Shown here: piece by piece, positions 25,808 to 33,084 of the stretch
Position numbering within the stretch: the first letter of the stretch is position 1
How the letters are laid out: every line of letters starts with the position of its first letter
NCBI GenBank assembly: GCA_037441525.1
Contig: JBBISA010000034.1
Coordinates: 1-42,512, forward strand
DNA from: SKVR01 sp037441525
GTDB lineage: Bacteria > Bacteroidota > Bacteroidia > Bacteroidales > UBA7960
Direction: 5' to 3'
DNA length: 42,512 nucleotides
Position numbers and translations under genes: made by a program
The notes under the pieces: model-generated
Database searches by the model: none
Seen by the model: only the letters and a program-made list of their open reading frames with translations
Told to the model about the DNA's origin: nothing

Positions 25808-26200
25808 ATGAAGTTTCGCTTTATTATTCCTGCGTTTATCTGGTTTCTGGTAATATTATGGCTGGTAAGTATTCCGGCGAGTAGTATTCCCAAAACACAC
25901 TTTTTGCAAATCCCTCATTTAGATAAAATTGCACACGCCTTTCTTTTCGGGGTTTTTGTTGTTTTGCTCAATTATGGTTTTTACAAGCAAATAAATATAA
26001 CCTTTAAGCGGCACTATTATACTATTTCGCTTATATCTGCCGTTTTAATGGCAATATTAACAGAGTGGCTGCAGGATTTACTGGGCAGAGGCCGAACGGC
26101 CGAAGTTAACGATATTGCTGCCGACTTTGCTGGCGCACTTTTAGGAATGGGAGGGTTCTGGATTTGGAAAAGATTTTTTAAGGGTTTTTTACTAATTTAA
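25808..26200 (+). CDS. VanZ-like membrane protein
   Basis: A 130-residue membrane protein with four helices (about 5-23, 41-60, 73-90, 107-125). It shows the VanZ-family signature: FLQIPHLDKIAHAFLFGVFVV, where conserved Asp, Lys and His follow the first loop, then AILTEWLQDLLGRGRTAEVNDIAADFAGALLG, with Glu, Arg, Asp and the closing D-x3-N-like motif. The biochemical role of stand-alone VanZ proteins is not settled; some influence glycopeptide resistance. It follows gcvH by 62 bases in the same direction. Confidence 0.88.
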   Translation: MKFRFIIPAFIWFLVILWLVSIPASSIPKTHFLQIPHLDKIAHAFLFGVFVVLLNYGFYKQINITFKRHYYTISLISAVLMAILTEWLQDLLGRGRTAEVNDIAADFAGALLGMGGFWIWKRFFKGFLLI

Positions 26201-26206
26201 TATTGT

Positions 26207-26238
26207 TTTGAGTTCGAAATTAAAAATTTGTATCTTAG
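26207..26238 (+). promoter_or_regulatory. Promoter of tonB
   Basis: TTTG (26207-26210), 20 bases, then TATCTTAG (26231-26238), one base off TAnnTTTG. It gives a leader of about 55 bases and shows that tonB can be expressed independently of gcvH and the VanZ-like gene. Confidence 0.55.
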
Positions 26239-26301
26239 CAACCCTCAAGCAACCGCATCAAAACAAAGCTATCTAATTCAATATCAACATTAACAAACAA
26301 C

Positions 26302-26976
26302 ATGGAAGCAAAAAAAACCGCAAAAGCAGACCTTGAAAACAAGAAACGTATTTTTCTGCAAATTGGATTGGTCGTGGCATTGGTAATTGTTTGGTCAGCT
26401 TTTGAATATAAACAGTATGACAGAACCTATGTAGACCTTGGCAGCCTCGAAGTCGAAATAATAGAAGAAGAGGACATCCCTATCACAAGGCCAGAAACCC
26501 CACCCCCTCCTCCTCCCCCAGAACAATCCATGGAGCTGATTATCGTAGACGACGACGTTGAAATCGATGAAGAATTCATGATTGACACTGAAGCAACTGT
26601 ATTTACAGAGGTTCAGGAATTTCAGCCCGTTTTAGTAGAGGAAGCAGAAGTTGCAGAAGAAACCATCTTCACCATTGTTGAAGATGATCCTGTATTCCCC
26701 GGTGGTCAGGCTGCATTGATGCAATACCTTCAGTCTAATCTGCGTTACCCCACCATGGCTCGCGAAGCAGGTATTCAGGGTACAGTTTTCGTAACTTTCG
26801 TTGTAGAAAGAGATGGTAGCATTACCGACGTTAGAGTATTAAGAGGTGTTGGTGGCGGTCTTGACGAAGAAGCAGTTCGCGTTGTGCGTGGCATGCCTCG
26901 CTGGACTCCGGGCCGTCAAAGAGGTCAGGCGGTAAGGGTTCAGTTCAACCTGCCTATCCGATTCGTTCTCAACTAA
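26302..26976 (+). CDS. tonB: Energy transducer TonB
   Basis: A 224-residue TonB-family protein. It has a short cytoplasmic start, one transmembrane helix (about 15-33, IFLQIGLVVALVIVWSAF) and an acidic, proline-rich periplasmic linker with seven consecutive prolines near residue 70 and many Glu/Asp. The C-terminal TonB domain (about 135-224) contains FPGGQAALMQYLQSNLRYPTM, GIQGTVFVTFVVERDG and the usual end WTPGRQRGQAVRVQF. It transmits proton-motive energy to outer-membrane TonB-dependent transporters. ExbB and ExbD are not in the window, so this is one of probably several TonB paralogues. It has its own promoter and a terminator. Confidence 0.93.
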   Translation: MEAKKTAKADLENKKRIFLQIGLVVALVIVWSAFEYKQYDRTYVDLGSLEVEIIEEEDIPITRPETPPPPPPPEQSMELIIVDDDVEIDEEFMIDTEATVFTEVQEFQPVLVEEAEVAEETIFTIVEDDPVFPGGQAALMQYLQSNLRYPTMAREAGIQGTVFVTFVVERDGSITDVRVLRGVGGGLDEEAVRVVRGMPRWTPGRQRGQAVRVQFNLPIRFVLN

Positions 26977-26996
26977 TCCTTAAATAGTATAATTGC

Positions 26997-27028
26997 AAAA
27001 AGCCATCTCTATACAGGGGTGGCTTTTT
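26997..27028 (+). terminator. Intrinsic terminator of tonB
   Basis: AAAAAGCCA (26997-27005) pairs with TGGCTTTTT (27020-27028) around a 14-base loop; the arm itself provides the T run. It starts 20 bases after the tonB stop. Confidence 0.8.
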
Positions 27029-27067
27029 CATTTGAACTTTACTCCGGGAAAGCATGGCTTCTCCTTT

Positions 27068-27114
27068 AACCCGGATTAGTCACTATCTGTTTTTTCTATT
27101 AGCTAACCCAGGTT
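27068..27114. repeat. Palindromic repeat element, copy B
   Basis: The arms AACCCGGATTAG (27068-27079) and CTAACCCAGGTT (27103-27114) pair at 10 of 12 positions. The left part AACCCGGnTnAGTCA and the trailing AATATT match copy A at 25077-25127. It lies between the tonB terminator and the end of recG. Confidence 0.55.
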
Positions 27115-27186
27115 GAATATTTAGATGAAAGGGGGCAGGCCTTCCAGCTCCCTGCCCATCAGGGATTTGTTTTCTTTACAAAATAT

Positions 27187-29295
27187 TTAGCTGATTTTGC
27201 TCCATCTTTCACTCTGTTTTTCCTTATGATGAAGTACTTTTGCCAGAATAATATTCTCGGGTTTTGCCAATCCTGGATCATGATCAAGGATTTCCTCTGC
27301 CTTTTTTCGGGCAAATTTCAGAATCTTTTCGTCCTTTATTATATGGGCTATCTTAAGATCAAGCAATCCACTTTGGCGGGTGCCGTGGATATCGCCCGGG
27401 CCTCGCAATTCCATATCGGTTTCGGCAATAATAAATCCATCGTTGGTGCTTACCATTGTCTGTATCCGCTTTCGTGCATCAGAGGAAAGCTTATGGCCTG
27501 ACATCAGAATACACCATGACTGATCTGCTCCACGCCCTACCCTGCCGCGCAATTGATGCAACTGCGATAAACCAAACCTTTCAGCGTTTTCGATTATCAT
27601 TACACTTGCATTGGGCACATTAATCCCAACCTCAATCACAGTTGTTGCGACCATTATCTGGGTTTCACCCCTTACAAATCGTTGCATTTCGTAATCCTTG
27701 GCGGCAGGTTTCATTTTACCATGCACAATACTGACTGCATATTGGGGAAGTGGAAAATGTCGGACAATACTTTCATAACCATCATGGAGATCTTTCAAAT
27801 CAAGAGCTTCCGACTCATGAATTAGCGGATAAACCACATAAACTTGTCGCCCCTGTGCAATCTGGTCGCGCATAAACCCAAAAACCTTCAGCCTGTTTGT
27901 ATCGAATTGATGAATGGTTTTGACCGGTTTACGACCTGGAGGCAACTCATCAATTACAGAAATATCCAGGTCTCCGTATAGTGTCATGGCAAGTGTACGT
28001 GGAATGGGGGTAGCCGTCATTACGAGTACATGCGGAGATATTGCGCTTTTTTTCCAAAGTTTGGCCCGTTGTGCTACTCCGAAACGATGTTGCTCGTCAA
28101 TAATTACCAACCCCAGGTTATTAAACAACACATTGTCTTCAATCAGGGCATGGGTGCCAATGAGGATGTTAAGAGATCCATCACCAAGTTTTTGCGAAAT
28201 ATCTCTGCGAACAGCCATACGTGTGGAACCTGTAAGAAGCATAACCGTAGCATCGAGCCCGGCGAGCAATTGCGACAGAGATTCGTAATGCTGATTGGCC
28301 AGGACTTCTGTTGGCGCCATAAGGCATGCCTGAAAACCGTTGTCAATTGCAATCAGCATTACCAAAAGGGCTACAATGGTTTTACCACTACCTACATCGC
28401 CTTGCAACAACCGGTTCATTTGCTTACCGGTAGCAGTATCGGAGCGAATTTCTCGAATTACCCTTTTTTGGGCATCTGTAAGCTGGAACGTAAGGTGATG
28501 GTGATAGAAATCATTGAAATACCTGCCAACCAGTTTAAAAACATGCCCCTTGGACTGGGAGGTACGAACCAGTTTAAGCCTCAGCAACTGTAACTGCAGG
28601 TAAAAGAGTTCTTCAAACTTCAATCGGGCCTGTGATCTCAAGAGTAAGGTAACATTCTCAGGGAAATGAACATTTATCAGTGCATCTTTTAAGGAAGGAA
28701 GTTTATATTCCTGGCGAATGGAAACTGGTAATGTTTCACTGATAACATCACGAACCTGAGGCAACAAATTTGACATCAGTCGACTAATGGCCTTGCTGTC
28801 GAGAGACCTGGCTTTAAGCATTTCAGTAGAACTGTATACAGGGTGCAGGGTTGATTGTTGTGTAAGTGCCGCCGGACTGACAGGCTCAATCTCAGGGTGT
28901 GCAATATTGTATTTCCGGCCATATAAGCCAGGTTTCCCAAATACTATGTACTCCTGTCCGGCGACAAAATAGCTTTTAATAAATTTGAAACCATTGAACC
29001 ATATCAGTTCTATTGAATTTCCTTCAGAATCGGTAAGCAGGGCAGTCATGCGGGAAGTACGTTTGGCGCCATGCAACTGCAAATTAGAAACATAACCCCT
29101 TATCTGAACATAGGGCAATTCTTCGTTTATTTCGCTTATGGCATAAAACCGGCTCTTATCAATATAGCGAAAGGGGAAAAAATAAAGCAGGTCTTCAAAG
29201 GTGAAAATCTGAAGTTCCTTTTTCAGTAAATCAGCCTTTTGAGGACCTACTCCTTTTAAAAATTCTATGGGAGTTTTCAGAATATCAACCTGCAT
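27187..29295 (-). CDS. recG: ATP-dependent DNA helicase RecG
   Basis: A 702-residue helicase. The N-terminal wedge domain (about 1-260) includes FLKGVGPQKADLLKKEL and an OB-fold region (YVQIRGYVSNLQ). The helicase core has Walker A (LLQGDVGSGKTIVA), the DEQH box (IIDEQHRFGVAQR), motif III (TATPIPRTLAMTLYGDLD), and late motifs including QLHQLRGRVGRG, then the ELRGPGDIHGTRQSG end characteristic of RecG. It remodels stalled replication forks and recombination intermediates. Length is normal. It follows the SiaB-like gene by 72 bases on the same strand and may be transcribed with it. Confidence 0.97.
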   Translation of the reverse strand: MQVDILKTPIEFLKGVGPQKADLLKKELQIFTFEDLLYFFPFRYIDKSRFYAISEINEELPYVQIRGYVSNLQLHGAKRTSRMTALLTDSEGNSIELIWFNGFKFIKSYFVAGQEYIVFGKPGLYGRKYNIAHPEIEPVSPAALTQQSTLHPVYSSTEMLKARSLDSKAISRLMSNLLPQVRDVISETLPVSIRQEYKLPSLKDALINVHFPENVTLLLRSQARLKFEELFYLQLQLLRLKLVRTSQSKGHVFKLVGRYFNDFYHHHLTFQLTDAQKRVIREIRSDTATGKQMNRLLQGDVGSGKTIVALLVMLIAIDNGFQACLMAPTEVLANQHYESLSQLLAGLDATVMLLTGSTRMAVRRDISQKLGDGSLNILIGTHALIEDNVLFNNLGLVIIDEQHRFGVAQRAKLWKKSAISPHVLVMTATPIPRTLAMTLYGDLDISVIDELPPGRKPVKTIHQFDTNRLKVFGFMRDQIAQGRQVYVVYPLIHESEALDLKDLHDGYESIVRHFPLPQYAVSIVHGKMKPAAKDYEMQRFVRGETQIMVATTVIEVGINVPNASVMIIENAERFGLSQLHQLRGRVGRGADQSWCILMSGHKLSSDARKRIQTMVSTNDGFIIAETDMELRGPGDIHGTRQSGLLDLKIAHIIKDEKILKFARKKAEEILDHDPGLAKPENIILAKVLHHKEKQSERWSKIS

Positions 29296-29367
29296 ATCTG
29301 TTGCCTGTGTTGCGGCGTAAAGATATGGATAGATGGTTGAAATGCAAAACGGCTTATCAGTTAATAG

Positions 29368-29940
29368 TTATTCGGCTATTTTCTTGGCATTTATTTCAAC
29401 CTTTAGCAAAAAGAACTGTGAATGTTCATCGTATGGTAAAAATTGATAAATGAGCCTGTTGCGTGTTTTGCGGGCAATTTCGATAAGCCCCAGGCCTGCA
29501 CCCCCTTTTTCTGAAATGCGGCCTTCTGTGATCTGCCGACGGTACATCTCTTTCAACTCTTCCTTGCTTGCACCATTAACCTGTTTGATAGCGTATTCGA
29601 GGTCGTGCATTTTATCGTTGGTGACTTTGTTGGAAGTTATGATATAGTAAGTTTCATCCTTCTTCCCAATCATGAACAGACCCTTACCGATGTTAAACTT
29701 ATCGGCTATTTCGTCAGAATGTTTGGCCATATTCTGAAGGGTTTCAACCATTACAGCATATACTTTTCTTATAATCGATTTTTCTTCATCCTTACGGTCC
29801 ATGTCTTCCTCAGCCATTGAGGTAAACATCTTGGTTATCTGATGGTGAAATTCTCCAAGGTAAACAATAGAAATCCCATTCTCCGACATTTCGTCATAAA
29901 CATTGAGAACCGACTTAATAAATCCTACATTTAGCTTCAT
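29368..29940 (-). CDS. SiaB-family (DUF6272) protein kinase-like protein
   Basis: A 190-residue cytoplasmic protein of the SiaB/DUF6272 type, a GHKL-fold relative of anti-sigma-factor kinases. The N-box-like helix VYAVMVETLQNMAKHSDE (about 75-92) and the glycine-rich lid GGAGLGLIEIARKT (about 146-159) are the recognisable parts. In Pseudomonas aeruginosa SiaB phosphorylates SiaC, which activates the diguanylate cyclase SiaD, with SiaA as phosphatase. None of those partners is seen beside this gene, so its target is unknown. It lies directly ahead of recG. The ATG at 29940 fits the family start. Confidence 0.75.
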   Translation of the reverse strand: MKLNVGFIKSVLNVYDEMSENGISIVYLGEFHHQITKMFTSMAEEDMDRKDEEKSIIRKVYAVMVETLQNMAKHSDEIADKFNIGKGLFMIGKKDETYYIITSNKVTNDKMHDLEYAIKQVNGASKEELKEMYRRQITEGRISEKGGAGLGLIEIARKTRNRLIYQFLPYDEHSQFFLLKVEINAKKIAE

Positions 29941-30283
29941 AGATAAAGCGTTTTATTATTTATACTTTTCAAGTATTATAAAGGCTGCTAAATTAACAAA
30001 AAAAAACTATGCGGGATTGCGTATTACGCCTAAAGTTAATTCCCTAAAAATCAGAGAAACACTTATTAAAGTTGTCCGCTTAGGTACAAAAATGGTTTTA
30101 ATCGCACACCTTTTGCGCTAAACAATACCTGCTTGACTCGGCATTACCCCCTATATGTTTCAGATTTTGTGGAATTTATAAAAAATGGCATACAATTGGA
30201 AACAGAAATTGCATTTTTGTGTTACTCTAAAAATAATAGTTCAAATGGCACACGCAATTATTCAAGCGGAAAAACTAAAGTAC
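29941..30283. other. Intergenic stretch between the siaB-like gene and the broken lipoprotein gene
   Basis: No credible coding frame is seen in these 343 bases. A short palindrome (ATACTT-TTC-AAGTAT) lies near 29966-29980, just ahead of the siaB-like gene. No perfect TAnnTTTG element was found for either neighbour. Confidence 0.4.
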
Positions 30284-30477
30284 ATGAGGATTGTCGAATC
30301 AATAATCAAAATCTTTCTTGTTGCTATTACCATTTTTCTGTTATCATGCTCCAATAGTAAATCTAATGATAGGCTTGAGGCATCCCTAAAGCCTGAAAAC
30401 CCGAATAAGGCTTTGATGAGTGTACGGTAATAACCGAATATTTCGCCCAATATGCTGAAAAAATATTGTTATGGTAA
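30284..30477 (+). pseudogene. Small lipoprotein gene broken by a frameshift
   Basis: From ATG 30284 the frame gives a good lipoprotein signal (MRIVESIIKI..., lipobox FLLSC with C22) and then SNSKSNDRLEASLKPENPN, but it stops at 30428-30430 after 48 residues. Changing frame near 30404-30409 continues as GFDECTVITEYFAQYAEKIL and ends at the TAA at 30475-30477. That extension looks like an amphipathic helix of a small Bacteroidota lipoprotein. A single-base deletion is the simplest explanation. Alternatively the 48-residue form could be a genuine tiny lipoprotein. Confidence 0.5.
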
Positions 30478-30543
30478 ATTTTGGACCATTATCAAATGGA
30501 ACATTGCAAGATGGATGGCTGTATTTTAGCCACTTATTTTCCA

Positions 30544-30551
30544 TAAATTTG
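30544..30551 (+). promoter_or_regulatory. Likely -7 box of the polyprenyl synthase gene
   Basis: TAAATTTG matches TAnnTTTG 26 bases ahead of the start at 30578. No clear TTTG lies at the usual upstream distance. Confidence 0.4.
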
Positions 30552-30577
30552 TTTTCTGTTTTCAATATTATTATTCA

Positions 30578-31549
30578 ATGACCCTCAAAGACATAAAGGC
30601 TCCGGTGGAGCACCATATAGTTGAGTTTGAAACCCGGTTCAGGGAATCGATGAAAAGTAAGGTTCACCTGCTCAATAAAATAACTCATTACATCGTAAAA
30701 AGAAAAGGGAAACAAATGCGCCCCCTTTTTGTGTTTTTTACGGCCCAGCTTTGTGGGGGAATAACTGAAAAAACCTATCGTGCCGCATCACTTATCGAGT
30801 TATTACATACAGCAACCCTGGTTCATGATGATGTTGTGGATGACAGTAATGAGCGGCGTGGATTCTTTTCGCTTAACGCCTTGTGGAAAAATAAAATAAG
30901 TGTTCTGGTAGGTGACTACCTGCTTTCAAGGGGTTTGCTTCTGTCGCTCGATAACGATGATTTTGAACTTCTGAAAATAGTATCGCGCTCGGTAAAACAA
31001 ATGAGCGAAGGGGAATTACTTCAGTTGGAAAAGGCCCGTAATCTTGACATTAAGGAAGATATCTACTTCGAAATTATTACCAAAAAAACAGCTTCGCTTA
31101 TTGCTTCGTGTTTCGAATGTGGCGCATCTTCGGCAGGAGCTAATGCACAAACCCAGGAAAAATTAAGGCAAATTGGAGAATTTACAGGTATAGCATTTCA
31201 GATAAAAGACGACCTGCTTGATTTTAGCAATGGAAAATCAACCGGCAAGCCCACAGGCGGAGACATAAAGGAACGTAAAATGACATTGCCCCTGATTTAC
31301 CTGCTCGACAAATCGACCTATTGGGAAAAGCGACGTATTATAAATACTGTAAAGAATCATGGCAATGATCCTGATAAAGTAGCCGAACTCATTGAATTGG
31401 TTTATGCCAGCGGCGGCATTGATTATTCTCGGAAATTGATGCAGGACTATCTTGACAAGGCCTATGAGTTACTTGAAACTCTGCCTGAAACAATGTGGAG
31501 GAAATCATTAAAAGACCTGATCGGGTATACTATTGAAAGAGAAAAGTGA
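30578..31549 (+). CDS. ispB: Polyprenyl (long-chain trans-isoprenyl) diphosphate synthase
   Basis: A 323-residue trans-prenyltransferase. The first aspartate-rich motif is at D84-D88 (LVHDDVVDDSNERRG) and the second at D211-D215 (FQIKDDLLDF). RKGKQMRPLFVFF supplies the basic isopentenyl-diphosphate-binding residues, and KTASLIASCFECGA and the GGDIKERKMTLPLIYL stretch are typical of the octaprenyl/heptaprenyl group. It makes the side chain for menaquinone (used by the SdhC complex) in the cytoplasm. The product chain length cannot be read with certainty, so ispB is used in the broad sense. It is a single gene. Confidence 0.92.
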   Translation: MTLKDIKAPVEHHIVEFETRFRESMKSKVHLLNKITHYIVKRKGKQMRPLFVFFTAQLCGGITEKTYRAASLIELLHTATLVHDDVVDDSNERRGFFSLNALWKNKISVLVGDYLLSRGLLLSLDNDDFELLKIVSRSVKQMSEGELLQLEKARNLDIKEDIYFEIITKKTASLIASCFECGASSAGANAQTQEKLRQIGEFTGIAFQIKDDLLDFSNGKSTGKPTGGDIKERKMTLPLIYLLDKSTYWEKRRIINTVKNHGNDPDKVAELIELVYASGGIDYSRKLMQDYLDKAYELLETLPETMWRKSLKDLIGYTIEREK

Positions 31550-31709
31550 CTATTTTTTATGTATCAGATTATTGCTCACCTGCAAAATTTGAATCAGCCC
31601 ATGCTGCTTTGAATAGTATGCCTTAAAGAGTTTCTTTTCTAAGGATGTATTTGTAAAGCCGGAATGATTTAAGTGTGGTGGGCGTTAAGAAAACCCGGCA
31701 ATAAAAAAA

Positions 31710-31737
31710 CCACTTACAAAGTTCAATTTGTAAGTGG
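31710..31737. terminator. Bidirectional terminator between the prenyl synthase gene and the CAU tRNA
   Basis: A perfect 11-base-pair stem, CCACTTACAAA (31710-31720) with TTTGTAAGTGG (31727-31737), and a six-base loop. Seven A residues before it and a T run after it suit termination from both strands. Confidence 0.85.
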
Positions 31738-31746
31738 CTGTTTTTC

Positions 31747-31823
31747 TGGTGGGCCCAGCTGGGCTCGAACCAGCGACCAACTGATTATGAGTCAGCTACT
31801 CTAACCTACTGAGCTATGGGCCC
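31747..31823 (-). tRNA. tRNA with CAU anticodon (elongator Met or Ile2)
   Basis: On the minus strand the acceptor GGGCCCA pairs with TGGGCCC. The D arm is AGCTCAG, the anticodon arm GCTGA-CTCATAA-TCAGT gives CAT, and the T arm GCTGGTTCGAGCCCAGC is perfect. Discriminator A is followed by an encoded CCA (31747-31749). The anticodon and T-arm sequence, plus C4-G69 and C5-G68, resemble the lysidine-modified tRNA-Ile2 of Escherichia coli more than its elongator tRNA-Met. Automatic tools would probably call it Met. The amino-acid identity is left open. Confidence 0.93.
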
Positions 31824-31861
31824 GTCAAAAACCTATGTTTGGCACCTTGTTTTTGAGGGTG

Positions 31862-31869
31862 CAAAGATA
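31862..31869 (-). promoter_or_regulatory. Likely -7 box of the CAU tRNA
   Basis: TATCTTTG on the minus strand matches TAnnTTTG exactly, about 40 bases upstream of the mature tRNA. No TTTG is found at the -33 position. Confidence 0.45.
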
Positions 31870-31966
31870 AAAATTAATATCTATTGCCATCAGAATTTCT
31901 TAAAAAAATCGGGAATATCGCATTAAATAAGGGAACACAACTCAAATGGCAAGTGAAAAATGCCTG

Positions 31967-32296
31967 CTAACCAGTGGTTTTCTGCGTCCTGTAAACCTGT
32001 CGGTGAACGTTGGGATAGAAAAATTCCATGAAGAGTTCAATAGTTAAGTCTGCGGGCCAAAGTTCGCTGGGGTGCCATTCTGCCAGCTCAGATTCAAAAA
32101 GTCCAAGATATTCTGATTGCAAAAATTCCTTCAATTCACTGGCCGTAATAACATTTTCTATCAGGTAAACACCATGGTCGCCCGGATAGAAATTCTCATC
32201 CCTGGGAGCCTTTTTGTTGGCTACAGCAAGCCATTTATAAAACTTATCCTTTCGCTCTAAAACCAGGGCAGAATATTGAGTAGGTAATATCTTCAT
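31967..32296 (-). CDS. Conserved-looking small protein of unknown function
   Basis: A 109-residue soluble protein that I cannot place in a family. It starts MKILPTQYSALVLERKDKFYKWLAV and contains an acidic, aromatic-rich middle (YPGDHGVYLIEN, ELAEWHPSELWP). It has no signal peptide or membrane segment. The frame is open up to 32362, but the gene's own promoter (TAACTTTG at 32335-32342 with TTTG at 32360-32363) lies inside that extension, so the ATG at 32296 is the better start. It is divergent from the HAD phosphatase gene with overlapping promoters. Confidence 0.65.
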   Translation of the reverse strand: MKILPTQYSALVLERKDKFYKWLAVANKKAPRDENFYPGDHGVYLIENVITASELKEFLQSEYLGLFESELAEWHPSELWPADLTIELFMEFFYPNVHRQVYRTQKTTG

Positions 32297-32334
32297 CTTG
32301 CATGTATTTATGAGAATATTTTCGCGACATAATT

Positions 32335-32363
32335 CAAAGTTAATCCCTTTTTTGGCCTCCAAA
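32335..32363 (-). promoter_or_regulatory. Promoter of the small unknown gene (minus strand)
   Basis: TAACTTTG (32335-32342) is a perfect -7 box and TTTG (32360-32363) the -33 element, 17 bases apart. Its -33 element lies beside the -33 element of the opposite-facing promoter at 32351-32384. Confidence 0.6.
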
Positions 32364-32384
32364 AAATCTAATACCTTATTTTTG
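32351..32384 (+). promoter_or_regulatory. Promoter of the HAD phosphatase gene
   Basis: TTTG (32351-32354), 22 bases, then TATTTTTG (32377-32384), a perfect TAnnTTTG. The leader to ATG 32404 is very short, about 13-15 bases. It interlocks with the divergent promoter. Confidence 0.65.
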
Positions 32385-32403
32385 CCCTTTCAAAATTCGG
32401 TCC

Positions 32404-33084
32404 ATGCATATTAAAAACATTATTTTCGATTTGGGAGGAGTGCTTATTGGTATTGATTACCATGCTACCATCAATGCATTTAAAAACCTTGGGGTTGAAA
32501 AGTTCGATGAGTTTTTTACCCAACTGAAACAACATCACCTGTTTGATAAATGGGATATAGGGGGTATAACACCTGAGCAATTCAGGCACCAGCTGCGCGA
32601 AATAAGCGGATTGCCGATGAGCAACGAACAGATTGATCATGCCTGGAATGCAATGCTTGGCATCATGCCCAACAACCGAATCCCTTTGCTTGAGAATGTT
32701 TCAAAGAATTACCGGATTTTTCTTCTGAGTAATACCAATGCTATACATATCCCCTACTTTAAGCGTTACATCACCGAAAACTTTGGCTACGATGGTCTGG
32801 ACAATTTTTTTGAGAACCTATACTATTCGCACGAAATTGGCCATCGGAAGCCCGATGCCGGAGCATTTAATCATGTAATAGCGCAAAATGGGCTCAATGC
32901 GGCCGAAACACTGTTTTTTGACGATACCCACATGCATGTGGCAGGGGCGCGCAAGGTTGGAATCCATGCCTATTGGATAGACCTTTTAAAGGAGGATGTA
33001 ACTGACTATTTTGATGAATCGGGTAAGTTGACCAACGATTTTTTCAGCTTGCTTCAAAATCAGTATGTGCAATCCGGTCAATAA
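32404..33084 (+). CDS. HAD-superfamily hydrolase, YihX-like sugar phosphatase
   Basis: A 226-residue HAD subfamily IA protein. Motif I is IIFDLGGVLIGID, with the nucleophile D9; the residue two positions later is Gly, as in the YihX branch. Motif II is FLLSNTN, motif III is HRKPDAGAF with the lysine, and motif IV is LFFDDTHMHVAGARKVG with the metal-binding Asp pair. The helical cap is at about 15-90. Escherichia coli YihX dephosphorylates alpha-D-glucose 1-phosphate, and the overall pattern here is close, but the substrate is not proven. Its last 41 bases overlap the convergent dusB gene. Confidence 0.9.
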   Translation: MHIKNIIFDLGGVLIGIDYHATINAFKNLGVEKFDEFFTQLKQHHLFDKWDIGGITPEQFRHQLREISGLPMSNEQIDHAWNAMLGIMPNNRIPLLENVSKNYRIFLLSNTNAIHIPYFKRYITENFGYDGLDNFFENLYYSHEIGHRKPDAGAFNHVIAQNGLNAAETLFFDDTHMHVAGARKVGIHAYWIDLLKEDVTDYFDESGKLTNDFFSLLQNQYVQSGQ

